Part shown: piece by piece, positions 1 to 7,264 of the stretch
How positions within the stretch are numbered: the first letter of the stretch is position 1
Layout of the letters: every line of letters starts with the position of its first letter
DNA from: SZUA-430 sp044375275
Lineage (GTDB): Bacteria; Pseudomonadota; Alphaproteobacteria; Micropepsales; Micropepsaceae
DNA length: 21,513 bases
Assembly (NCBI GenBank): GCA_044375275.1
Contig: JBILMZ010000028.1
Span: 1 to 21,513, forward strand
Reading direction: 5' to 3'
The notes under the pieces: generated by a model
Database searches by the model: none
What the model saw: the letters and a program-made list of their open reading frames with translations, nothing else
Told to the model about the DNA's origin: nothing
Program-made: the position numbers and the translations under genes

Positions 1-406
1 TATCCTTCGCCACGGCAAAGTCCGGCGCCTTCTTCATGAGCGCATTGACCACCACGGGCCTGAACATGCCGAGGCCGGTTGTCGTGACGAAATCAGAGTC
101 GGCGTATTCCTCGAACCAGAGCGCACGGGCATAGGCGAAGGGAGCCGACGGATAGAGCGCAGGCGTCGGGAACTTCTTTTCCAGATAGGCGCAGATGGCG
201 GATGAATCGGGGATCATGGCGTCCGGACCTTCGCTGTCATCGCGAAGGACCGGAATGCGCTTCAGTGGCGAGATCTTCTCGAAGTCCGCGGGCGGTGCAA
301 AAGGCGAGACCGGATCGAGCTTGTACTCAAGCTGCTTCTCCGCGAGCACCACCCTTACCTTGCGAACGAAGGGTGACAGAGGGGCTCCGATGACCGTCAG
401 CGACAT
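1..406 (-). CDS. Glutathione S-transferase family protein, 3'-truncated by the window edge
   Basis: The visible 135 residues are the N-terminal thioredoxin-fold domain and the start of the helical domain of a cytosolic glutathione S-transferase. They begin MSLTVIGAPLSPFVRKVRVV, where SPF is the place of the catalytic Ser/Cys. The cis-proline motif RIPVL and the glutathione-contacting D-S-S-A-I follow, then YLEKKFP. Such enzymes usually conjugate or reduce electrophiles with glutathione; the subclass and substrate cannot be told from this half. The start at 406 is supported by a strong GGGAG six bases upstream. The first 80 bases of the gene overlap the 3' end of the upstream epimerase reading frame, so the two are probably co-transcribed. 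The C-terminal part lies beyond base 1. Confidence 0.9.
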   Translation of the reverse strand, partial: MSLTVIGAPLSPFVRKVRVVLAEKQLEYKLDPVSPFAPPADFEKISPLKRIPVLRDDSEGPDAMIPDSSAICAYLEKKFPTPALYPSAPFAYARALWFEEYADSDFVTTTGLGMFRPVVVNALMKKAPDFAVAKD

Positions 407-1931
407 TTGCTACTCCCGAGGGGTTTGTTGCGTTGGGCGCAATTTCGGTCATCGGGGCACCTGATTGCAATGGGTGCGGCTGCAGATTTGACGCTTTTGG
501 CTGTGGTGACAGAAGCAGGTTCAGCGCATCCGCCGCCCAGTGCACATCGAAGCTGAAGCCGAGTTCCTGGGCGCGCTGGGGCACGACACGCTGGGAATGG
601 AGGAAAATCGTCGACATTTCTCCCATGGCGCGCTTCAGCACCCAGGCTGGCACGCCCAGATAGAGCGGACGGCGGAGGGCGCGCGCCATGGCGCGCTGGA
701 AGTTCCCATGGCGCAGCGGTTCCGGCGCGACGGCGTTGATCGCCCCTTCCCAGCGTGTGGAATCCATGGCGGTGATGATCATGCGCACGAGGTCGGTGCG
801 CGTGATCCAGCTCATCCACTGCTGTCCATTACCAAAAACGGCGCCCAGGCCGAACCGCGCCGGTAGCGCCATCATCGGCAAGGCGCCGCCAGCCGTGTCG
901 AGCACGAGACCCGTACGCAGGCAGACGACGCGCGTGCCCAGCTTGCGGGCGCGGAAGGCTTCAGTCTCCCAGTCCCGGCACAAGTCGGCAGCGAAACCGT
1001 TGCCGGCGGCCTTTGCTTCCGTCAGGACGTCGTCTGACCTGTCGCCATACAAGCCGATGGCGGAGCCGCTGACGAGGACTGCTGGTGCCTTGTCTAGCGT
1101 CCCCATCCACTGCACGATGGCTCGTGTGAGGCTGATGCGTGAGTTGCGGATGGCGCGGCGACGGCCCGGTGTCCACGGCAACCCGATGATCGGCGCGCCT
1201 GCGAGGTTCACGACGGCGTCGATGCGCGTCTCGGCCGGCAGTTCGGCCAGGGTTTCGATGTGCTTTACACTGTCCCCGAGCACCACACGCGCCTGCCTGG
1301 GGTCGCGGGAGAGGGCAAACACGCGGTCGCCGCGGGCGACGAGGCGCTGCACGAGGAGACTGCCAATGAATCCGGTTCCTCCCGTCACCAGCACGGTGCG
1401 CCCGCTCGGCGGCACGTGCTGTGCCACCACTTTGTGGCGACCCAGAGCGCGCACGGCGAGGAAGTTCCGGATGGCGAAACCAAAGACGCCAATCGATGCC
1501 ACCGTGAAAAACCAGGAGATGAGCCCGTGATCGACCGGCGTCAGGCTGGTCGGGAATGCGCTCATCCAGACGAGCCACGGAACGACTGTTGCAACGAACG
1601 CGCCGTAGATGATCGCGAGCACGGTGTGCAGGACACGCTCGAAGGGCGGGAGCTTGCGCGTGCGGTCCTCTTCGAGGAAGTCAGCGATCGTGATCACGAT
1701 CTCGACGGCGAGGAGCGCCAGCACTGCCATTGCCGCGATGCCGGACGGCTCGATCCAGGCGAAGACCAGGAACAGCACGCCGTAGATGAATTCCCGGCCG
1801 CTGTGCAGGGCCAGCTCCCGGCGGGCCGAGGGTTTGGACGGCAGGCGCTCGGTGATCTCGTGATGAAGGACATTGTCGAGTGCGCCCAGCAGTGTCTGGA
1901 GTGTCAGCAGCACGAGCATGGTGGTGGTCAT
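327..1931 (-). CDS. Membrane-anchored TIGR01777-family NAD(P)-dependent epimerase
   Basis: A 534-residue two-part protein. Residues 1-170 are hydrophobic, with four or five probable membrane helices (about 46-62, 65-84, 102-122, 138-160, perhaps 4-20). Residues about 177-474 are an extended short-chain dehydrogenase/epimerase of the TIGR01777 (YfcH-like) family. Evidence is the Rossmann motif VTGGTGFIG at 182-190, VNLAGAPI, the WTPGRRRAIRNSR segment, GSAIGLYGDR, and a DUF1731-like end around LGFSFDVHWAADAL. The reaction is unknown for this family. The ATG at 1931 is chosen because it starts the first helix and lies five bases after the DUF4166 stop; the frame stays open further upstream but overlaps that gene. 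A low-complexity 60-residue tail follows the domain and runs 80 bases into the GST gene. Membrane fusion to this family occurs elsewhere, but its role is unknown. Confidence 0.85.
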   Translation of the reverse strand: MTTTMLVLLTLQTLLGALDNVLHHEITERLPSKPSARRELALHSGREFIYGVLFLVFAWIEPSGIAAMAVLALLAVEIVITIADFLEEDRTRKLPPFERVLHTVLAIIYGAFVATVVPWLVWMSAFPTSLTPVDHGLISWFFTVASIGVFGFAIRNFLAVRALGRHKVVAQHVPPSGRTVLVTGGTGFIGSLLVQRLVARGDRVFALSRDPRQARVVLGDSVKHIETLAELPAETRIDAVVNLAGAPIIGLPWTPGRRRAIRNSRISLTRAIVQWMGTLDKAPAVLVSGSAIGLYGDRSDDVLTEAKAAGNGFAADLCRDWETEAFRARKLGTRVVCLRTGLVLDTAGGALPMMALPARFGLGAVFGNGQQWMSWITRTDLVRMIITAMDSTRWEGAINAVAPEPLRHGNFQRAMARALRRPLYLGVPAWVLKRAMGEMSTIFLHSQRVVPQRAQELGFSFDVHWAADALNLLLSPQPKASNLQPHPLQSGAPMTEIAPNATNPSGVANVADGHRSPSVTLRSQGKGGARGEAA

Positions 1932-1936
1932 TAGCG

Positions 1937-2587
1937 TTATTCCTGCGGATCGTGGAAGACGCCGTCCTGCCAGACAGTGCGGCCAAACCACGGATGATCG
2001 AAACTCAGTGTGAAGCGGAAACGGCCCTGCCCCAGTTCGGTGTGGCGGACTTCGGCTGTGCCCGGCGTCATCCATTCAGGAATGGCGATGCTCACCGGGC
2101 CGCCGCGCCAGAAAAACCTGCGCGAGCGGAAGACGAGGCTGCCCTGGTCGGCGAAGACATCAAGCAGCATCGTCCATCCGCCTGCGCAGCACTCGAACAA
2201 GCGGCCATCTTCCGACAGCCGCTTGATCGAGCGCACGCGAAATGCCAGGCCGGCGGGCCCGCGATAGAGGCGCGTCCATGACATGCCGCCATCCCTGACA
2301 TTCACGTAGACTGTGGCCCTGCGCTTGCCCGAGAGCACCGGGATCGGTGCGCCGAAGGCGAGCATGGCCCATGCAAAAATACGCCCGACGAGGCTCAGCG
2401 CCGTGTCCGTGTCGCCCTCATAGGCGGCGGGGGTCGTGCGCTCGAAGCGCGCGCGCACGGGTTCCGGCAAGGACAGCCAGGCCCGCGCGCCGATGATGCG
2501 CTGGATCGTGTCATTATGTCCCTCGGAGAAGTCCTCGGCGATGGCGCGGGGGCCTTGCCACATCCAGCCTGCGATGGCGCGTTTCAT
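1937..2587 (-). CDS. DUF4166 domain protein
   Basis: A 216-residue protein matching the DUF4166 pattern from memory: an internal hydrophobic stretch (LVGRIFAWAMLAFGAPIPV, about residues 66-84), then β-rich sequence with W-T-R-L-Y-R-G, a central F-x-x-R-R-F-F-W-R-G-G, PEWMTPG, and a C-terminal G-R-F-R-F-T-L followed by aromatic residues. No catalytic function is established for the family. It starts two bases after the stop of the GbsR-like regulator and ends five bases before the epimerase start. The three genes therefore form a tight operon, and DUF4166 protein and epimerase probably act in one pathway, perhaps on a lipid or cell-envelope substrate (inference). The ATG at 2587 has AAGGCGAG upstream inside the regulator gene. 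Confidence 0.8.
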   Translation of the reverse strand: MKRAIAGWMWQGPRAIAEDFSEGHNDTIQRIIGARAWLSLPEPVRARFERTTPAAYEGDTDTALSLVGRIFAWAMLAFGAPIPVLSGKRRATVYVNVRDGGMSWTRLYRGPAGLAFRVRSIKRLSEDGRLFECCAGGWTMLLDVFADQGSLVFRSRRFFWRGGPVSIAIPEWMTPGTAEVRHTELGQGRFRFTLSFDHPWFGRTVWQDGVFHDPQE

Positions 2588-2589
2588 GG

Positions 2590-3123
2590 CTAGCTCGCCT
2601 TCTTGCTGATAAACCTCACGACGCCTGCTCCCAGCCGTATCAGCCGTTGCAGCGTGGGTCTCGGGACGCGGCGCATCTGCTCGTACCAGCCTGTCATGCG
2701 TTCGATGAAGCCCAGCATCTCCTCGATGCGCTCGCGGATCTCCGGGGGCGTCGACGCATCGCTTTCCGCCATCGCCCGCGCGTCGCGCAGGACCAAAAGC
2801 GTGGGATCGATCTCGCGCTTCTTGCGTTCGTCGACGATGGACTGGACGATGTCCCAGGTATCCCCTTTCACTTCATAATAGTTGCGGCGGTCGCCGATGA
2901 CGTGGACCAGCGTGACGAGGCGGAAGGACTGGAGTTCCTCGAGGGAGGTGGACGCATTCGAGCGGGCGATGCCCAGCGTGTCGGAGATTTCCTCGGCGGT
3001 CATCGCGCGTCCGGTGACCCAGAGCAGCGCGTGGATCTGAGCGACGGAGCGATTAACACCCCAGCGCGCTCCCATTTCACCCCAGTGAAGAACCACTTTT
3101 TCGAGGACCGGAGGCATCGTCAT
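2590..3123 (-). CDS. GbsR/MarR-family transcriptional regulator
   Basis: A 177-residue winged-helix regulator of the GbsR-like branch of MarR proteins. The family hallmark opening is present (W-G-E-M-G-x-R-W-G-V-N-R-S-V-A-Q-I-H-A-L-L), followed by the helix-turn-helix (AEEISDTLGIARSNASTSLEEL), a wing with GDRRNYYEVKGDTW, and a helical dimerisation C-terminus. The ATG at 3123 is preferred because AGGTG lies six bases upstream. A GTG at 3138 in frame adds five residues but has no ribosome-binding site. A perfect 20-bp palindrome ends 18 bases before the start, so autorepression of the whole operon (regulator, DUF4166, epimerase, GST) is likely. The ligand cannot be read from sequence. Confidence 0.9.
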   Translation of the reverse strand: MTMPPVLEKVVLHWGEMGARWGVNRSVAQIHALLWVTGRAMTAEEISDTLGIARSNASTSLEELQSFRLVTLVHVIGDRRNYYEVKGDTWDIVQSIVDERKKREIDPTLLVLRDARAMAESDASTPPEIRERIEEMLGFIERMTGWYEQMRRVPRPTLQRLIRLGAGVVRFISKKAS

Positions 3124-3140
3124 GGGCGCACCTGACACTT

Positions 3141-3160
3141 ATTTCTGTCATGACAGAAAT
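3141..3160. promoter_or_regulatory. Perfect 20-bp palindrome, probable operator of the GbsR/MarR regulator
   Basis: ATTTCTGTCATGACAGAAAT is identical to its own reverse complement over all 20 bases. It lies directly before the regulator gene and about 147 bases before the plus-strand small membrane protein gene. Size, symmetry and position fit a MarR-type dimer site overlapping the promoter, with half-site ATTTCTGTCA. The symmetry is seen directly; regulator binding is inferred. Confidence 0.7.
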
Positions 3161-3306
3161 TACTGACGATTCTGCTCTTCTACAAGATGCTCTGCCGTGG
3201 CACCCCGACGCAGTCCCGCACGGTTGTGCCTTCCGTCACAGTTGGAAGCCACACGATGCTGCCACAATCGACTGCGAAGCTTGTGCTTCAAAGAGGAGTG
3301 ACGGCC

Positions 3307-3594
3307 ATGGGGCGTTTTCTGGCATTTTTGTTTGTGTTTTTTCTTGGCGGCTTGGCCGGCACGCTGGGCGGCGCGCTTTTGGGCGGCGTCGGCGGCGCCT
3401 ATGTGGGTGCCTGCAAGGTTGTCGACACGGCGGTGGAAAGCGGCGCGCTCACCCAGGAGCAGGCGAACTCGCTGATCAAGTCCATCGCCGCCGAAATCGA
3501 CATCCAGCCCGGCGACAAGCAGCGCGTCGTCAATGCCTTGCAGCGTGCCGACCAACCGGCCTCGCCTTGCGCGACGGCGATCGAGGCGCTCTGA
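3307..3594 (+). CDS. Small membrane or exported protein of unknown function
   Basis: A 95-residue protein that I do not recognise. The first 35 residues are one long hydrophobic, glycine-rich segment (FLAFLFVFFLGGLAGTLGGALLGGVGGAYVG). This could be a membrane anchor with GxxxG-like packing faces or an uncleaved signal. After a lone Cys at about residue 38 comes a soluble stretch with acidic and basic residues (TQEQANSLIKSIAAEIDIQPGDKQRVVNAL) and a short tail with a second Cys. The start is supported by GAGGAG ten bases upstream of the ATG. It is alone on the plus strand between the regulator operon and the ndk terminator. Its 146-base upstream region could share the palindromic operator, though the distance is large. 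Confidence 0.7.
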   Translation: MGRFLAFLFVFFLGGLAGTLGGALLGGVGGAYVGACKVVDTAVESGALTQEQANSLIKSIAAEIDIQPGDKQRVVNALQRADQPASPCATAIEAL

Positions 3595-3618
3595 CTTCCT
3601 TCACGCTGGCTGAAACTG

Positions 3619-3646
3619 AAAACGCCGGACCCTTTCGGGCCCGGCG
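3619..3646 (-). terminator. Rho-independent terminator of ndk, possibly bidirectional
   Basis: An inverted repeat CGCCGG-A-CCC, loop TTTC, GGG-C-CCGGCG (3623-3646) has ten stem positions with one internal mismatch. Read on the minus strand, it follows the ndk stop by about 30 bases and ends in TTTT. On the plus strand it follows the small membrane protein gene, but with a poor T tail (CTTC). Confidence 0.7.
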
Positions 3647-3676
3647 CTTCACGTCACCAGCATTCAGGCGAAGCTT

Positions 3677-4099
3677 CTAGCCCACGATTTCCGTGTCGGC
3701 AAAGAAGAATTTGATTTCATTCGCAGCATTTTCGAGGCTGTCGGAGCCGTGGACCGAGTTCGCCTCGATGGATTCAGCGAAGTCCTTGCGGATCGTGCCG
3801 GCTGCGGCCTTGGCCGGGTCGGTGGCACCCATGACTTCGCGGTTCTTGGCAACGGCGTTCGGGCCTTCAAGGACCTGAACGACAACCGGGCCGGATGTCA
3901 TGAATTTGACAAGGTCATTAAAGAACGGGCGTGCCTTGTGGACGGCATAGAAAGCCTCGGCCTGTTTCGTTGACAGCCACAGGCGCTTGGACGCCACGAC
4001 GCGCAGGCCTGCGGTCTCGAACCTGTCAACCACCTTGCCGGTAAGGTTGCGGCGGGTCGCGTCGGGCTTGAGGATCGAGAGCGTGCGTTCGGTCGTCAT
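3677..4099 (-). CDS. ndk: Nucleoside diphosphate kinase
   Basis: A 140-residue protein of normal family length. It transfers the γ-phosphate from ATP to other nucleoside diphosphates through a phosphohistidine intermediate. Visible hallmarks are TLSILKPDA at the N-terminus (nucleotide-contacting Lys11), the Arg-rich R-x-x-M-G-A-T-D-P region around residue 90, and the active-site motif N-S-V-H-G-S-D-S with His117. The ATG at 4099 gives the standard N-terminus MTTERTL, with AAGGA upstream; an in-frame ATG at 4120 would add seven residues that do not fit the family. It is transcribed away from the ABC-F gene and followed by a hairpin terminator. It has nothing unusual about it. Confidence 0.97.
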   Translation of the reverse strand: MTTERTLSILKPDATRRNLTGKVVDRFETAGLRVVASKRLWLSTKQAEAFYAVHKARPFFNDLVKFMTSGPVVVQVLEGPNAVAKNREVMGATDPAKAAAGTIRKDFAESIEANSVHGSDSLENAANEIKFFFADTEIVG

Positions 4100-4252
4100 T
4101 GGCGGAAATCCTTGATTCATTCGAGGAGAAATCGGGAGCGCCTACATACAGAGCACCTCCCCGGGCCGCAAGCCGCCCTGCCTCCGCTTTTTGACGCGCC
4201 CAGCCCGTTTTCCCTTCCCCTTGGGCCCGAAGCGCTTTAGAGACCCCGGCCC

Positions 4253-6145
4253 ATGCTGCGCGTCAACAACCTCACCTACCGGATCGAAGGCCGCCCCCTG
4301 TTTGAACAGGCGAGCGCGAACATTCCTACAGGCCACAAGGTCGGCCTCGTGGGCCGCAATGGCACGGGCAAGACGACCCTGTTCCGGCTGATCCGCGGCG
4401 AGATCGACGTCGATGGCGGCGAGATCGGGCTGCCGCGCAACTGGCGCATCGGTGGCGTCGCGCAGGAAGTGCCAGGCGGCCCGACCTCTTTGCTCGATAC
4501 CGTGCTTGAGGCGGACGTCGAGCGTGCGACGCTGATGGCGGAATCCGAGACGGCGACGGATCCCATGCGGATCGCCGAGATCGAGACGCGCCTGACGGAC
4601 ATTGGCGCCCATCGCGCGCCGGCGCGTGCCGCTGAAATCCTGGCCGGCCTTGGCTTCGATGCGGAAGCGCAGTTGCGGCCGTGCTCGGACTTCTCCGGTG
4701 GCTGGCGCATGCGCGTCGCGCTCGCGGCCGTGCTGTTCTCGAACCCGGACCTGCTGCTTCTCGACGAACCGACGAACTATCTCGACCTTGAGGGCTCGAT
4801 CTGGCTCGAGCAGTACCTCAAGCGCTACCAGGGCACGCTGCTCCTGATCAGCCATGACCGCGGCCTGCTCAACACGGCGGTAGACTCGATCCTGCACCTC
4901 GAGAACAAGCAGCTCAATTTCTACACCGGCACGTATGACACGTTCGAGCGGACGCGCAGCGAGCGCCTCGCCGTCGCGGAAGCGCAACGCGTCAAGCAGG
5001 ACGCGCAGCGCAAGCACATGCAGGCCTTTGTCGACCGCTTCCGCTACAAGGCTTCCAAGGCACGCCAGGCACAGAGCCGGCTGAAAGCCATTGCCAAACT
5101 GCAACCGATTGCGGGCATTTCGAACGAGCGTGTGGCGCCGTTCAGCCTGGGCGAGCCGGAAGAGCTTTCACCGCCTTTGCTGGCGCTTGATCGCGTCGTG
5201 GCGGGCTATGGCGAGCGGCCGGTGCTGTCGCACATGGAGCTGCGCATCGATCCGGACGACCGCATCGCGCTGCTCGGTGCCAACGGCAATGGCAAGTCCA
5301 CCTTCGCCAAGCTGATCTCGAGCCGCCTCAAGCCGATGGATGGAACCATCACGAAAGCGCGCCGCCTGCGCATCGGCTATTTCGCGCAGCACCAGCTGGA
5401 CGAGATGCCTTCCGGTCTCACGCCGGTGCAGCAACTGATGCGCCTGATCCCCAACCTGCGGGAACAGGAAGCCCGCAACAGGCTTGGTGCTGCCGGGTTT
5501 CCCGAGTCCAAGGCGGATACGTCGATTGGCAACCTGTCAGGCGGTGAACGCGCGCGGCTGCTCATCATGATTGCGGCACTGGACGCGCCGCACCTGCTCA
5601 TCCTCGACGAGCCGACAAACCATCTCGACATCGACAGCCGCGAAGGGCTGGTGATGGCGCTGAACGAGTATCCCGGCGCGGTGGTGATCATCAGCCATGA
5701 CCCGCACCTGATCGAAACCTGTGCCGATACGCTCTGGCTGGTCTCGAACGGGCGCGTGACACCGTTCGATGGTGACATGGATGACTATCGCCGCATCCTG
5801 CTCGATGAGCGCAAGCCAGCCGGCAGCAAGGCCGCCGAGGCAGCTGCAAAAATCTCGAAGTCGGAAGAGCGAAAGCTTGCAGCCGACCGTCGTGCGCAGA
5901 TGGCACCACTCAAGCGCACGGCAGAGAATGCCGAGAAGCGCATCTCGCGCCTGCAAGGCGAGATCGAGCGCGCCGATGCCGAACTGAACAACCCGGACCT
6001 CTACAGGCAAGATCCCGAGAAGGTCACCACGCTGACACGCAAACGTGCCGACCTGCAGCGCCAGCTCGAAGCGGCGGAGGTCACCTGGCTCGATGCGAGC
6101 GAGGCTTACGAGGCCGCCCGCCTGGCGCTCGAGGCCGGCGCCTGA
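4253..6145 (+). CDS. ABC-F family ATPase (Uup/YheS-like)
   Basis: A 630-residue soluble tandem ATPase without membrane helices, characteristic of ABC-F proteins, which act on ribosomes rather than as transporters. The first ATPase has Walker A GRNGTGKT (34-41), signature FSGGWRMR (147-154) and Walker B LLLLDEPTN (167-175). The linker at about 230-300 is charged and helical, as expected for the P-site tRNA interaction motif. The second ATPase has GANGNGKST (342-350), LSGGERAR (428-435) and LLILDEPTNHLD (448-459). The last about 110 residues are a charged coiled coil, as in Uup and YheS. All catalytic glutamates (DEP) are intact. The start has only a weak ribosome-binding site. Exact subfamily assignment is uncertain, and resistance function is not implied. 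Confidence 0.93.
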   Translation: MLRVNNLTYRIEGRPLFEQASANIPTGHKVGLVGRNGTGKTTLFRLIRGEIDVDGGEIGLPRNWRIGGVAQEVPGGPTSLLDTVLEADVERATLMAESETATDPMRIAEIETRLTDIGAHRAPARAAEILAGLGFDAEAQLRPCSDFSGGWRMRVALAAVLFSNPDLLLLDEPTNYLDLEGSIWLEQYLKRYQGTLLLISHDRGLLNTAVDSILHLENKQLNFYTGTYDTFERTRSERLAVAEAQRVKQDAQRKHMQAFVDRFRYKASKARQAQSRLKAIAKLQPIAGISNERVAPFSLGEPEELSPPLLALDRVVAGYGERPVLSHMELRIDPDDRIALLGANGNGKSTFAKLISSRLKPMDGTITKARRLRIGYFAQHQLDEMPSGLTPVQQLMRLIPNLREQEARNRLGAAGFPESKADTSIGNLSGGERARLLIMIAALDAPHLLILDEPTNHLDIDSREGLVMALNEYPGAVVIISHDPHLIETCADTLWLVSNGRVTPFDGDMDDYRRILLDERKPAGSKAAEAAAKISKSEERKLAADRRAQMAPLKRTAENAEKRISRLQGEIERADAELNNPDLYRQDPEKVTTLTRKRADLQRQLEAAEVTWLDASEAYEAARLALEAGA

Positions 6146-6150
6146 CGCCA

Positions 6151-6165
6151 TTAATTCCGGATTAA
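6151..6165 (+). promoter_or_regulatory. CtrA-type binding box
   Basis: TTAA-TTCCGGA-TTAAC is an exact match to the Caulobacter CtrA full-site consensus TTAA-N7-TTAAC. It lies five bases after the ABC-F stop and 72 bases before the start of the 87-residue gene. A GANTC site (GATTC at 6194-6198), the CcrM methylation target, is nearby. The match is seen directly; CtrA control is inferred and needs a CtrA-bearing host. Confidence 0.55.
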
Positions 6166-6236
6166 CCGCACCAGACCCATTGTCGACATTCCTGATTCGC
6201 GATGATCAGCTTGTTGTTTGGGTAGGGTTATAGAGA

Positions 6237-6500
6237 ATGGCTAGAACGCCTGACGCGCAAATGCGTGTACTTAAAGACTGGGCCGTGGACCGCATGACAA
6301 CGGGGACACAGACCCCCTATGCGTGGTTCCAGTTCATGAAGCTGATCGAAGTCCTGGATTCTTTCATGGAAGCGGGCGAAGACGCTGGCATCTATGACAA
6401 GCTCCCGGCACCGGAGCCAAAGAAGCGTGCGCGCACCAAGCCGCTTCCGGAAAATGTCGTGCCGTTCGACCTGGCATTGCGCCAGCGCGCAGCGGAATAG
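6237..6500 (+). CDS. Hypothetical 87-residue protein, possibly CtrA-controlled
   Basis: Not recognised. The first 55 residues look like a folded helical domain with aromatic residues (DWAVDRMTTGTQTPYAWFQF, then MKLIEVLDSFMEAGEDAG). The rest is a basic, proline-rich tail (PEPKKRARTKPLPENVVPFDLALRQRAAE). There is no signal peptide or membrane helix, so it is probably cytoplasmic. The start at 6237 follows a weak AGGG/GAGA region. A perfect CtrA box lies 72 bases upstream, which hints at cell-cycle or motility-related expression. It converges with the response-regulator gene, whose stop is 14 bases past its own. Confidence 0.7.
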   Translation: MARTPDAQMRVLKDWAVDRMTTGTQTPYAWFQFMKLIEVLDSFMEAGEDAGIYDKLPAPEPKKRARTKPLPENVVPFDLALRQRAAE

Positions 6501-6514
6501 GCGGCGAGCGCTGT

Positions 6515-7264
6515 TCAGACTTCAACGTAGCTTGCGATGGCGTGGTCGCCGCTTATCCCGGGCTGCGCTTCTTTCGGGTCTGCAGCCTCCAGCATATAGC
6601 CTGACCCACGCACCGTGGTGATGCGTACGCTGGAGTTCGACGCATCAAGGATGCGTCGCAACCTGGACATGCGCTGCTCGATGGCATTCGATGAGAGCTC
6701 TTCCCTGTCTGTGCCGGCAACCGCGCGCTCAAGCATGGCCTTGCTGACGACGCGTCCTGAACGCCTCGCCAGGATCGACAGGACCTTCTGCTCGGCCTGG
6801 TGAAGATCCACCCGCTTCTCCGCCAGAAACAGATCGCCTGCTTCTGTCAGCTCAAGATTGCCAACGCGGACGCGCTCAAACTGCGTAGCACCTGCCCGCC
6901 GTACCAGCGCTTTCGCACGCGCTGCAAACTCGTCCACATGCACCGGACGCATCACGTAGTCATCAACACCCACTTCGAGTGCCTGCACACGCTCGTGAAC
7001 GGGTACGGGTTCGCTGACCACCATGATGGCCGACCTGGTGGAAACCTCGCGGCACTTCTCCACGAGACGGAGCCGATCCTCGAACGGCACGTCCATCGCC
7101 AGGATCACGAGCGCATAGGCGCGCTGGACCAAAAGGCTGTTCAAGGATGGCACATCTTTCGCCCAGTCGAACTCGAACTGGCCGAAAAGACGCTGCTGTA
7201 TGAGCTGCAGAAATGACTTCTGCCCGTCGCCCAGAAGGATCCTCACCGAATTAATCCCTACCAA
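6515..7264 (-). CDS. OmpR-type response regulator with a degenerate receiver domain
   Basis: About 249 residues: an N-terminal receiver-like domain (about 6-123) and a C-terminal winged-helix DNA-binding domain (about 130-228, with SSNAIEQRMSRLRRIL as recognition region and VRGSGYML as wing). Phosphorylation residues are poorly kept. The usual acidic pair is D13-G14, the phospho-accepting Asp in the β3 position is Ala56 (sequence VILAMDVP), Thr/Ser is kept as Ser84, and the conserved Lys is Arg106 (DDYVMRP). It therefore probably does not work by ordinary phosphotransfer. The start is either TTG at 7264 or GTG at 7246; the GTG has AGGG at suitable spacing and yields the expected receiver N-terminus. 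It is divergent from the heme peroxidase gene and is a candidate regulator of it (inference). Confidence 0.88.
   Translation of the reverse strand: MVGINSVRILLGDGQKSFLQLIQQRLFGQFEFDWAKDVPSLNSLLVQRAYALVILAMDVPFEDRLRLVEKCREVSTRSAIMVVSEPVPVHERVQALEVGVDDYVMRPVHVDEFAARAKALVRRAGATQFERVRVGNLELTEAGDLFLAEKRVDLHQAEQKVLSILARRSGRVVSKAMLERAVAGTDREELSSNAIEQRMSRLRRILDASNSSVRITTVRGSGYMLEAADPKEAQPGISGDHAIASYVEV

Noticed and set aside
3150..3680. Alternative 176-codon plus-strand frame over the small membrane protein
   Set aside because: Cys/Arg-rich shadow in another frame that starts inside the palindrome and runs through the terminator hairpin; the 95-residue frame has a ribosome-binding site and a coherent membrane segment.
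6483..6513. CAGCGC/GCGCTG inverted repeat at the convergent ends of the 87-residue gene and the regulator
   Set aside because: Six-base stem with a 19-base loop inside coding sequence and no T-run; too weak to call a terminator.
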